Made by a program: the position numbers and the translations under genes. A stretch of 64,000 nucleotides of DNA. It comes from Rutstroemia sp. NJR-2017a BVV2 (Eukaryota > Ascomycota > Leotiomycetes > Helotiales > Rutstroemiaceae). Positions 12,295 to 23,020 of this stretch are shown here, one piece after another. The notes below the pieces were generated by a model. It saw nothing but the letters and a program-made list of their open reading frames with translations. It had not been told where the DNA came from and ran no database searches. The stretch covers positions 62,001-126,000 of the forward strand of contig NJPS01000008.1 in NCBI GenBank assembly GCA_002946415.1. The letters run 5' to 3'. Every line of letters starts with the position of its first letter. Within the stretch, counting starts at the first letter, position 1.

Positions 12295-12695
12295 TTTGGA
12301 TCGAAGTCAAGAAGATATGATTCCAATGCTCGGCTCGTGGAGATTTCGACCTTGGTAAAGGCTTAAGTAGACATCCAAGACTTTCACACGGATCTCAGCT
12401 CGTAATAAGCAGTGCATCTATCTGCCCGCCAAGAGGCAGAGTTGCATCTTACGGTTGTACATTGTCTCTGAAAGGTTCCGTTTAAAGGTTGAATCGCTAG
12501 TTACGGCTGTTTCCAGAAGTTGTGGCATGTTAAGCCGGGTGGTACAGAACATTTTGTTAAATTAACGAATGACAGCTGACAATAGAGTAACGGTCCTGGG
12601 GAGCTCTCCGCGTGATATTGAAGTTTAGGAGATATGGCCGAAGCGATGGACGGAAACTACTGAATCATAGAACGAATAAGAATCTCCATGTAAGA

Positions 12696-12706
12696 CACGT
12701 TTTCAT
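12696..12706 (+). promoter_or_regulatory. CACGTTTTCAT element, possible Pho4/NUC-1 site (copy 1)
   Basis: About 400 nt upstream of the phosphate transporter start. CACGTT is a known lower-affinity core for Pho4-type bHLH factors. The same 11-mer recurs at 13151-13161. Functional assignment is inference. Confidence 0.35.
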
Positions 12707-13150
12707 TTGAAAGGTCGTTACAAGGTTGATTCGATTTTCCTTATCAAGCCCAGGGCGTTCTGACAGTCATAGGCTTGTGGTTGGTATGGCTTGCATAGAC
12801 GAATGTATTGATTCGCTTGCAACACGATACCACATACCAAACCTGGGGTATTATCAGCCACAACTGCTGGAAGTCAGCTCAACTTAGAAGGAAGAATAGT
12901 TACCACGAGTCTGAGCCCACATTTTAGATGGACGTACAGTACTATAAGGCTGCACTTTCCCCGCATCGCACCTCATTGGTCAACACTTATATATGGCTGT
13001 GTATAAGCTGAAGCCGGGGATGATCAGCGGCGTACTTGACAGGCGAATCGACAGCTCATGGAAGAGATTTAGAAGGATAGAAGTTGATGAAACGGCTGGC
13101 AAGGCAGGTTTAGTAACAATCGTCCAATAAATCAACAGTTTTATATTAAG

Positions 13151-13161
13151 CACGTTTTCAT
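13151..13161 (+). promoter_or_regulatory. CACGTTTTCAT element, possible Pho4/NUC-1 site (copy 2)
   Basis: Second exact copy of the 11-mer, about 860 nt upstream of the phosphate transporter start and 240 nt past the TAD3 stop. It could be coincidental. Confidence 0.3.
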
Positions 13162-13401
13162 GCTAACACACCATACAGGGCAAAGGCTCCATGGATGTCT
13201 ACTTTGTAATATGCCCTTGGGCTCCCCTCGTGTCTTATGCTCTTCTCGTAACTTTTATATCGAAGGTTAGCCAAGAGTGGTTCGATAGCCTGTGATGGCA
13301 TAGTGCAGACCGAGGCCACCATGGCGTGATTAAAGTGCCCCAGACGCGGAATGGCGACTGATTGAAGAGCTTGACGGATTGCAATTCATTGTAGCTTTGT
13401 T

Positions 13402-14648
13402 TCAAGCATCTAGGTTTAGTCTCACGACTTCCGAGGCTTGCGAGGCTTCAATTGCTTCGTTTTGATCTCCGGTAGAGAGCCATTGCCATGCGAGTAGAGA
13501 CCAGTTCAGTTCTTTCCGCCAGAACAGCCCATGGCCGAGGGTATTATCTGCACAAAGCCCGCCAGTTTTTTCCATGCGGTGCTGGAAAATGACACGTCCA
13601 AATCGAGAATGCACAATAGCCATAGAACACATAACGCACGGCTCATGTGTTATATAGAGCTCCAAATCGTGGCAGAGATAACCATCAACCCACGCAGTAG
13701 GTTGATAATGCTCTTTCTCCAATGATCCAAGTGGTTTGTCCCGAAATATCGAATGTGGTGATGGAGAGCTATCCGAAGTCTTGCCATATTTGGTCTCCTC
13801 TCTTTCCCTCAACCCATCTGAAACCATGGCGATAGCTCGAAGCGCCGCATGGGCGGTGACATTGCCCGATCCTGTGCGTGGCCAGTCCTTCCATCGGGCA
13901 TCTCCAGCAACAACAAGTGGCCGCGCGACTCCGCCTTTTCGCTCGATCACCACGACACCTATTTCTTCTCCCGCACCTGTCGATACTGATTGGCGAGCTA
14001 CTTCGGATGCTAGGTTCATCCATCGATAGACGTCTTTCCGTAATTCATCTTCAGCTCTAGAAATGATACTCGGATGTGGCCCAAAGGGATTGCTTTTTTT
14101 GTACACTGTGGGCCAGTACCTGGCAGACCAGGAGATGGCCTGTTCTTGCGATGTTGGAGCCAGGCGTGGAATATGAATGGAGCAAAGACTGAGTGGATCT
14201 AAGACGGTAGAGAGAGCCGCTTGCAAATCATCTTGGCTGATCGCTGTCGTCGGTCCAACCAGTAGGAAAAGTTCCGGCGGAACACGAACATCGACTTGCT
14301 GAACGGCCTGTGCTCTCTTCTCTAGTATAGAAGTACGAACGAGGTCCGGGACATCATTTTGTTTTGCGAATCTCCTGATGTGCTGCAGATCATACCCACC
14401 ATCTTCAGGAATAAGCTTTCGGACCAAACTGGGCAACAAAGAATGAGTATGGTAGACTTTCGCGATAAGGGATAATATACAGACCTAAGAACTGTGCTAG
14501 CACTTTTCGCCGGAACACTCGTAACGTAGACACTGAGAAGGGAGTCGCGAGCGCCGGTTTCTAACGCGGTTTTGAGAGGCACAAGCCTCCCTGAAATCAT
14601 GCCCGAGGCATCAGCTTCTTTCGAGCCACGGTAAGAAACTTCGGTCAT
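13402..14648 (-). CDS. TAD3: tRNA-specific adenosine-34 deaminase subunit Tad3
   Basis: Non-catalytic partner of Tad2 in the heterodimer that converts A34 to inosine in tRNA anticodons. Exons are 14648-14485 and 14428-13402, giving 396 aa. The intron donor is GTCTGT, a weak consensus, but the frame joins cleanly to give VLSLVRKLIPEDGGYDL. The deaminase core has NVTAHAALRAI around residues 245-254 and HEPCVMCSMAIVHSRFGRV around 316-334. The PCxxC zinc ligands are present at 318-322. The usual HxE proton-shuttle glutamate is replaced: the motif is His248-Ala249-Ala250. Loss of this Glu is typical of Tad3 (Val in yeast), which supports Tad3 rather than Tad2. NTLGHGLFWRKELNWSL near the C-terminus also fits. 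Confidence 0.88.
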
Positions 14649-15856
14649 CTTTCATTTCCATACCATCCGTGAACTGCCACCCAGGCGTAAGGAATATATC
14701 GTCAACCGCAATTGAGCTAGTACAAATTAGACCTACGTAGGTTTGTGTGAAAAAGCTCCCGCTAGTGCGCTTCAAATCAAATACCCACCAGCACGTGATG
14801 TGACTCTCTATCAAAATTTAATTGCGATATGGATGCGAAGTAGCATGATGGATAGGACGGACAGAAAGCTAATAGATGAACAGAATTTTAATTGAGCTGC
14901 GAGGCATATCACTCCTGTTCATGGCTAGATATCAATTGCAGTTTTAAATGTGACCTTTGACTTCTCATTGCTTTTCTAGTTACAAGTTTCCGCTGCTCTG
15001 CAGTTTCATCCCACGACCAGACCAGTAAAGAGATAATAATAATAATATTGGAACATCCTGATCGACTTCCTGAACCACAATGCACCACTACCTGCTATCC
15101 AAAGTAAGACTTACGGAAGCGAGCCTGCTTAATTGAATAGCCAGTTGTGTCGTGTTGAGCACAAGAAGTCAAGTTATCCACCAGCGGAAACTGCACCCTG
15201 AAGTTACATGATGGGGCATTCTGTGCATTGGGTGCTCGACGTAGAGAAAGAAGGAAACGCATAGGTGTGAAGACACAAGAAGTCTGCTCATGACTCTCAA
15301 GTGAAAAATCCCATTTAACACGCCGAACAGTAAAGAGTAACCACCGCTAGGAAATTAAGGAGTAAGGAGAACGAGTCTATGTCGTGCCTGATGCAGGTAC
15401 AGGTACAGGTCGAGCTGCGCAGACGCTCGTGTTGTACCCTGCGCTGAAGATAATGTTGTCATATCGAATCGTGCTGAGATCTTTTTGGATCAAGCTGCTA
15501 TGGTACAAAAAGGCTGAAAGACGCGCATGAAATCCCTTCCCATGATGCATGCTGTTGCCGTAGAAATGGTAAAGAAAAAAGTAAGCACAGGGTGCAATAC
15601 CTTAAAAATGATGCTAATGTAACAACAAGGAGCCGTGAAAATCGTATTTGAATACAACCACCGAAGATGCGCAATAAATTGGAAGCAGTAAATCAAGTTA
15701 GAAATTCTATGAAGAAATTCCGTTGATGACTGCTAAATAGATTGCAAAATCTACTGGTTCGAAAAAATGGAATATCGTTCCTCGTACCGTTACAAGCGTT
15801 AAGAATCGTATCATCATGCCAAGATGTCAACCAGTTTTGTTCTTGAGAAGATTGTT
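14649..15856. other. intergenic between TAD3 and PUF gene
   Basis: 1.2 kb without a supported gene. It includes the TAD3 promoter (a TCACGTG/CACGTGA element near 14792-14798) and the 3' flank of the Pumilio gene. Direct GGTACA repeats occur near 15396-15410. Confidence 0.45.
14792..14798 (-). promoter_or_regulatory. CACGTGA E-box upstream of TAD3
   Basis: Exact CACGTGA about 145 nt upstream of the TAD3 ATG, in the position expected for a Cbf1-type bHLH site. Only the match and spacing support it. Confidence 0.3.
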
Positions 15857-18800
15857 TTACAACCAATTGCCGCCTCCAGGCTGAGGAGCAGCTCTTCCGT
15901 AGCCATATGGATGAGCAGCATTGGGCGATGTGAGGCGATCATTGGTAGGAAAGCCACCACTTTGTTGAGTGGGTGGGCGAATGGATGGAAGAGGCATACC
16001 ATTGGTAATTGGTGCCTGGCCTAGACCATTCGTGAATCCACCAACTGAGTTGACGAATCCACTGGCAGAAGCATTAGAAAGACCGCGCTGATGACGAGCA
16101 GCGACCTGACCATTCTCGGTATCATTGGGGGTCGACTGGCCGTTAGAACTGTTGCCACGGCTTTCATTGCCTTGGATCTTGGCTTGGATGCGGCGACCAT
16201 AGGGTGTTGTACGAATGGCTGGGAGATGTGGACGGATTGCTTCAATGAGTCGTGTCTTCATGGCCGGGTTGGCATAGTCCAGGGCAGTCTGAATAACGTA
16301 GTTGGCAAATGAATCACGAAGAAGACGGTCGAGCTCATTGGGTTGCAGCATCTCTTCGATCAACATATCCTTGGAAGGCTCCTGAGCACAACGGAGACAC
16401 TTCTCAATGACGTTGGAACTGAACTTTTGCTTCGACAATTGACCAACGCGTCCCTGAAACATGGCGACCAACGGCTCCGTGAAGATCGGTTCATTCAAAT
16501 CCAGAATATATTGGACAACATAATTGCCAAACGGATCCTGAACCAACACGTAAGCATTGTTGGAAATCTGTCTGATCAGCCAAGCCTTTTGCTCGCCAGA
16601 AGCGTGATCAATGCAGCGTTGAAGAACGCAACAGCCATGTCGGTGAGTCCCAACATCGACACAATGTTGTCCAACGGCATCGAAGATGAATTGGGCATCC
16701 ATAGGGGAAAGCTTGTTGAGACACTTCTGAATGACGTGGTTGCCATTTAAATCCTGAATCAGCTCCACCACACGATATCGCAGTGCGCCAATGATGGTTT
16801 GAATTTGCCCTGGAGTGGATATGAATTCGATCATTTTTTGGAGTGCACGAGTACCATGCTGATTGAGCGCGATGCGAACCAAATCGTGAGAGGCGTTTTC
16901 AATTAGGACAGTGCGCTCTTCATCATTGCAATACTCCAGTAGCTTTTGGCATAAATAGTTGCCGAAAGGATCGGTCATTAGCTCAATGACATGTTGATTG
17001 GTCTCGAGCCAGATCATGTGAACTTGCTCAGGATTGCGGTCCTCCAATTTCTTCTGGAGGTAGCGGCAGCCATGCTGGTCCTTGCAAAGTGCGTAGATCT
17101 CACCACCGAGTTGTTCCAATGCTACATTCGCGAAACGGTTCATGGCTGAGGAATCGTTAGCTGGGTCTTTCATGTAAGCGTATTGAGATTTACCTTCGCC
17201 ATCGTTTTGTCGACGCTGCTGAATGACTCGTGCTTGGCTATCACGAGGTCCACCATTCTGCTGATACATAGAATTTCCGTAATTACCATATGCATTTGGA
17301 GGGGAGTACATAGGCTGCCCAAGTTGCATATTTTGCAAACCCATAGACATCACGTGCATATTGTATGGGTTGTAGTAGCCAGGAACAGATGTGGAGAAAT
17401 TCTGCTGGCCAGTCGGCGGAGTAACTGGCGATGACACTTGAGCCTGGTTCATGCCTTGAGTCAAAGCTGGACCAAATGGAGCTGCACTAGCTTGGAGAGC
17501 AGACTGGATAGATTGGAATCCACCATTCTGCGCCTCACGCAGAGTTGCCGCGTCCCCAGCAGCTAGCTCGCGGCTAAGTCTGTTCATGGCATTTGGTGGG
17601 ATGCGACCTAGGCTTGCGTTATGATTATGCAAATGTTGTTGAGCGTGAGAATTAGGAGTATTGTTGGTAGCGGTCGTCATGCCATTCGTAGATGTTCGCA
17701 TTGTCGGAATGTCGTTGGTGGAGTAAGAGGACTGCAGCTTAGGCGGAGTTGCGTGAACATGCTTGGGAGGAGATGTTACTTGAGTCGCGATGTCTTGAGG
17801 GCCATCATAGAATTTCAGATCTAATGAATGACGGTAGGAAGGGCGGACACTGATGGGGGATTCCGCAGCGCTAGCTTGGCTGATTGAAGTTGTGATGCTT
17901 CCTTGTTGAGGAGACTGAAGACTATTCATTGGAAGACTTTGCTGGTTAGGACGATGACGAGCAAATGAGCCCCAGCCATTCGCATTGGCTTCCGGCGCGG
18001 GCGATTGTGACAGAGCTAGATCGAGGGCAGCGGAAGAGGCAGAAAGCTGTATAGATAAATTAGTGAATGCTTCCAAACAAAGGTGAAGAGACGTACCAAG
18101 CCTGGATATTCTTCTCGACGAACAAGAATAGGAAACTTGTCATCAGTAGCATTCATGTTCAAATATTTATCAACGTTTGCTGGTGCAGAATTTTCGTCTT
18201 CACCAAAGAGGAAGCGAGCGGTGTTTGTTTGGTCAAGCGACAGCATCTCGTGCATGCCGTTGCGAGATTTGGTAACAGGCATAGAATATCTATTGAGACT
18301 GAGAGGCCATTAGCAGAATGATCAATATGCTTGCTGGTTCGTTAGAACGAAAGTCAAGTTTACTAACAGATGGAACGGAAAGTGGAGGATGAAGATGTTT
18401 GATTGTAGAGGATATAGTTCTGCACTCTGCTTCTATTCTGAAAACTTGTCCAGCAAGCGAGAGAGAAGGATTGTTAAAGATCAGAAAGCGAAAGCACTTG
18501 AAATGCTAGAAAGCTGTTGTACAGATGGTAAGGTTGAAAGGTTGAAGAATCGATGTCCAGTGTGGAAATGATAGAAAAGTGAAAGTAATAACAGAAGTCC
18601 GCAAGCGAAGTGGCCATTGATCGGTTGAACGATGTTCAACCACACGACACAGTGAATATAGTTTCCTTTCGATGTTGCGGTAATCTTAAAACCTTTTCCA
18701 AGATCGGACCGAAAACGGCTTGTTACGTGAACTACGTATTAGAAAAACAACAGGAGCATTTTCTCATCTCAAGCCATTTTGGCACCTCGTCCTCAGTAGC

Positions 18801-20193
18801 TAGCTTCATTTGTTGAACAACCAGTATTATATAACCCATTAACGACGTAGTGAGAGCTCAAACTCAAGGTTGAAATGTAGACACAGTTCTTGGGCAGTAG
18901 AGCGAAGCCGAAAATGGTCCCCATGGTCCCTATTTCATGGGCTCCATCCCAACAGAGGGATGGTGAAGTCAGAGCACAATGCCGGAAAATATTGAGATTT
19001 GGCATCAGACGAAGATGGGCAGACAATATCCGCTCTCCCTTGGCCGGTCAAACCACTTGAGATAAGTAGCTCATGTTGGGAATAAAACTGCATGCGCCAA
19101 GCAGAAGAGAGCTTTGAGGGTGCAGAAATGCTTGGATAAAAGTGTATATTTTGCAGAAGAAAATTGCTACTTACGCGTTGGTGGAGCGATAACTCGTCGG
19201 ATCTTGTTTCACGGCTTCTTCTTTCTCGTCTTCATCCGAATTGCGCCTCGTGCCTGGTGAAGTCTTAGAAGGGAGTTCATCATCAATAAAAAGTCTGGAT
19301 TGCGGAATACCTGATTGTGGGGACGTCAGTTGGGACCCCGATCTGCCTGGTCGATTGTAGAGGCCCGGTGGGGAAGTAAGGCTGGAGGTGGAATAGCGAT
19401 TCGGGCGAGAAAATGCAGAAGGAAATCCAGAGGAGCTTTCTCTGTATTCTGGGGGAGTTGTAGGCTCTGATTGATGCCCGGCGTTGTTATTATTATTGTT
19501 GTTGGCACGACCAAGGTCTTCTTGCATCTGAGCTAATTCCTGTTCCTCTCTGCGTTGTTGTAAATCCAAAAGCTGCATCTCCGCCTCGAAACGCCGTTTC
19601 TGCTCTCGGAGTCGCTCGTATTCAAGTTTCTTTTTTTCTAGCTGATCAATCCGTCAGATCTCGAAAATCGGGGTTTCTGGCAACAATGTTCGCATCGGCA
19701 CAGGTGTATAAGGGTTTGGGTGTAGGGTGGAGGGACAGTGGGAACTTGAACGTAACGGAAAGCCTTTAGAGATGCGATTGCTTACCAGCTGTACTTTGTG
19801 GTACGTCTAATTAGAAGCAACAATATTAGTATGTGATATGAAGACCCGAATAAAGCATTACAGGATTGAAAACTGGTGCAGCTGCTGTAGAAGGACAATA
19901 GAACTTGTGGTTGACTTGACAATATGATTGCTTACCGAGGGACCATATTCTTGATTCTCTTGGGCGCTGCGCTGACTGGTAATCGACGAAATTGTAGGCA
20001 CTCTGCCGGAGTCGGTAGTGAATCTTCTCGTCAAAGCCCCACGGCTCTCTTGCTGCTGTAATGATTGTGGCATCCTATTGCCATTTCGCGGAGGAGAAAC
20101 GAGGCCGAGCAAAGAAGCATCATTCCTTGAAGACTGCTGGTTGCGAAATCGCAGCTCGTCCATCCGGTCACTTGCACTATTGGAATAGGCCAT
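15857..20193 (-). CDS. PUF4: Pumilio-family RNA-binding protein, Puf4-like
   Basis: Cytoplasmic regulator binding UGUA-type elements in mRNA 3' UTRs. I join five exons: 20193-19936, 19807-19787, 19641-19175, 18298-18097 and 18046-15857, giving 1045 aa. Exon 2 is a 21-nt microexon (TYHKVQL). The intron between exons 3 and 4 is 876 nt (18299-19174), long for this genome, and its join (STN-A-LNRYSMPV) is frame-perfect. The N-terminal half is Ser/Gln/Asn-rich with a coiled-coil-like LLEKKKLEYERLREQKRRF. The eight Puf repeats carry the core triplets CRYLQ, NYLCQ, RALQ, NHVIQ, CCVLQ, NYVVQ, SNVIE and NYVIQ in order, closest to the Puf4 pattern I know. A shorter product could start at the ATG at 18282 if a promoter lies in the long intron. 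Confidence 0.85.
18299..19174 (-). other. 876-nt intron inside the Puf4-like gene
   Basis: Unusually long intron bounded by GTAAGT and a CAG acceptor. It contains a short plus-strand open frame (18389-18571, 60 codons) with no recognisable features. It could hold an internal promoter, because an ATG (18282) lies 17 nt inside the next exon. Confidence 0.6.
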
Positions 20194-23020
20194 ACTGTTT
20201 AGCTATATGACTGTAACCCGTCAGACGTCAGAATGCGCAATTGAAGGCTGGCTGGGGTGAGGTTCCGACGGTGGGGGGTGCGATGCGTCCGCGATCAGTG
20301 AATAACACAGTAAGGCGGACGATCTAACACCGACTTACCTACAAAATATCAAAACAATTCAGAAAAGAACCTCCTCGTCCTGGAAAGCCAGGCGCGGCAG
20401 CAGAAATGTTGTATCCAAAAATGAGTGTGTAGAATGCTGTGAAAGTTGGGGGAGGTTGATGGCGCTAAACGAAGTAACTAGTAAAGACGTGCCCAAAATG
20501 ATACCTACTGCGACCCTTCACAACCCTGACCTTGGAAGATATCTCATAGGTCCGCAAATATTAACGCACAGGTGTGCGGCGTACGGGATCACGATATGAT
20601 AGAATTCGGAACGTCCTAATACAATTGCAGCAATAACGCAGATTGTCAATTTCAAGGTTCACGACGAAGACCTTTCTACTAAGGGAGGGAGGCATTCACG
20701 GGAGTTATCGATTAGAAGTACAGCACGATTGTGCTGGTTAAATAGCTTCTCGACGACCGGGTTACGTTGCTCGAACATCACTTGCAGTACAACCTCTTCG
20801 GATTGGGTTGAATACGCAGCCTTCAAAACCATCAGAAGAACTATTGGTAAAGTGTCACAACTCAAAGAATACATTCGTTGATCATCGACACCGCCAAAGC
20901 CAGCTTCGTGCAGGAAATCGAGGACTGTAACCCTCAGAGCGTGAGGAAGACAAGGCGAGACCGGAGAACATCCAGCTGGCTTCTTGTTGCATCGCGAGTT
21001 TTCGTAAGATCACTTCCTTTCGTGTATCTTCGAAGAAGTACCCAGATAGGTTAATCCTATAAATTTCCTCCTATTCCTTACATGCACAAGTAGGCCGATA
21101 GCTCCCTGGATTCCCCTCCTTTGATTTTTCATCATACGGAGTATTTCGTAGGTACCTTCGTAATGGATGTCTCCTCCTACAATTATAACCTTTAGGAGAT
21201 GGACCCTTATTAAATCGTCTCTTGTTTCGAGGGGTAAACGGCTATAGCCTCTGAGTCCAGCCAATCAAGCATGGGTGTTTGGAGTGGGCCAGCACAATAT
21301 GGTGCAGCAATTTCGTAAATTCGTACAGTTGGCAGGATCAAAAGCAGTAATAAGCTTGTCTTGTTGCCCAACCTCCTCGATTTGAGGTCCAAAGGTAACG
21401 GTGAATATCAAATAACGAGGCGTTCTGCGTACGATTCTTGAGCAGATGCGATATATCATATTCCCAAGAACAAACAGACAAGACCCTCAACCATTGTAAC
21501 CACAGAGTATGCTTCGTACTGTAGAAAACGGAACTAATCACGGTGCGCTAGATGTTCTTTCCACCCCTAACCTTACTAGGCAATCTGGCAATCCGGTAAT
21601 CTATGGCACAATCAATCCCTTGAATGCTACGGTGAGGCGGGGCCAGAATCTGGCCAGCTTATACGCCCGTGATCGTCCTCAACCTCGGAGAGGTCTGATT
21701 TCGCAACAGTGCACGTATCACTAACATCTGGGAGTCATTATCCCGCTGTTGAATGTTTACTCGGTAGACCTGTGCGTCCACACAACGATTGACGGAAACT
21801 GATGATATCATTCGACTCTTGACAGTTTCTCATTCTTTGACCTATCCATCAAGCACTCCTTAGTATACGCATGCAACCCAAGAAAGACAGCAGGTTCTCA
21901 GGAACAATCACGGCAGCATCTTTCCAGTTCCGCGACTCAATGGGCGATTGGCAAGTTCTTGGTGGCAAAGGTATCTGCAGTGGAGTACAATATACCCATT
22001 CCGCACCTCCAATCACCTTGGTCACAATATTCATCATGATGCAGTTGGCTATCTCAAGTAATCAAGCAGTCCTCTAATGGATATGACGTTCACCTTGCGT
22101 CCGCAGGGAACAGACTCGGAGGCAACAGTAACCTATTTTTGAGAGGGTCTATGCTACTGTGAGTTCCCAGTACGATCGTGAGATATGGTTTAGGATGAGT
22201 CAAAAGCTCCCCATTTAATCATCGCGCCGTCGCAAAGGAAATTTTCGCTGTACTAACGTTACAAACTGTCTGCTGCACCGAATCATGAGGAGGATAGGAG
22301 TGGGGTTTCAACTCAGTGGCGCTCATCCATAAAGTCTTGGATCTGGCGGTGAAGCAGTCCCAATTTTAGAAATATGGCGAAGGATGGATGTATTACTCCT
22401 GAAGCCCAGCAAAGCGTCCAACCCAATGGTCTAGTATCTAGGTGGTCAAAAATGGATGCATTCTAGAATGAAACCTGGATAAAGACAGAACTACTGTAAT
22501 TCGTGCCTTGCAGATACATACCTAAGGTCATGCAAGAGAAACGAGGCCCTTGACTTCATCCTTCTAAGTCTCCGTTTAACTACTGATGGAAATAATGTAT
22601 GAAGGTTCGAGAATCCTTTACAGACTGGAGCAGTATTGAAGGCAGATAGACACAACGCTGATGTGAAAGCCAAAATGGCGAGGGCGGCTCCACGGTGCGA
22701 AGAACACTGGTAGATTTGCAGCAAACAGGGCGATAAATGACCGCAACTGTGCAACTAAAAACCAATTGTTCCAGTTCACTAGAGTCTCAATATAAACATC
22801 GGCCAGCTTTTCTGTACTTCGTACTACAGAGGATGGTTCAGAAAGAATGGATTTCACACAAGGCTGGATAAGCCATCAGCCTTGCTTTATCGCTACTCTT
22901 TATGATTGGATAGCATTACGCGGGGTACTGCACAGGGGTCAGAAATAAACTTCGGCCCAGGAATTTTTGATTGAACCACCGACTCACCTCTTTTTTTCAT
23001 GCTTCTAAGTCGAACTTGAA
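20194..23020. other. gene-poor region, 2.8 kb
   Basis: No complete gene was recognised. The region has many short interrupted frames on both strands. One open minus-strand stretch (20659-21016) is listed separately as a possible gene remnant. The last ~200 nt are presumably the RPC2 promoter. Confidence 0.45.
20659..21016 (-). pseudogene. possible degenerate coding remnant
   Basis: An uninterrupted minus-strand frame of about 118 codons in which the first ATG occurs only at 20874. The translation is protein-like upstream of that ATG as well (HALRVTVLDFLHEAGFGG, then MYSLSCDTLPIVLLMVLKAA). I do not recognise the family. The lack of a start and of neighbouring exons suggests a remnant, but it may be chance. 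Confidence 0.2.

Larger units (their letters stand above)
12295..13401. other. intergenic, promoter of phosphate transporter
   Basis: 1.1 kb with no recognisable gene. It is the promoter side of the Pho84-type transporter and the 3' flank of TAD3. The two CACGTTTTCAT elements listed separately are the only structured signals I noticed. Confidence 0.5.

Noticed and set aside
18389..18571. 60-codon frame inside the long PUF intron
   Set aside because: Short, no recognisable features, and inside a well-supported intron.
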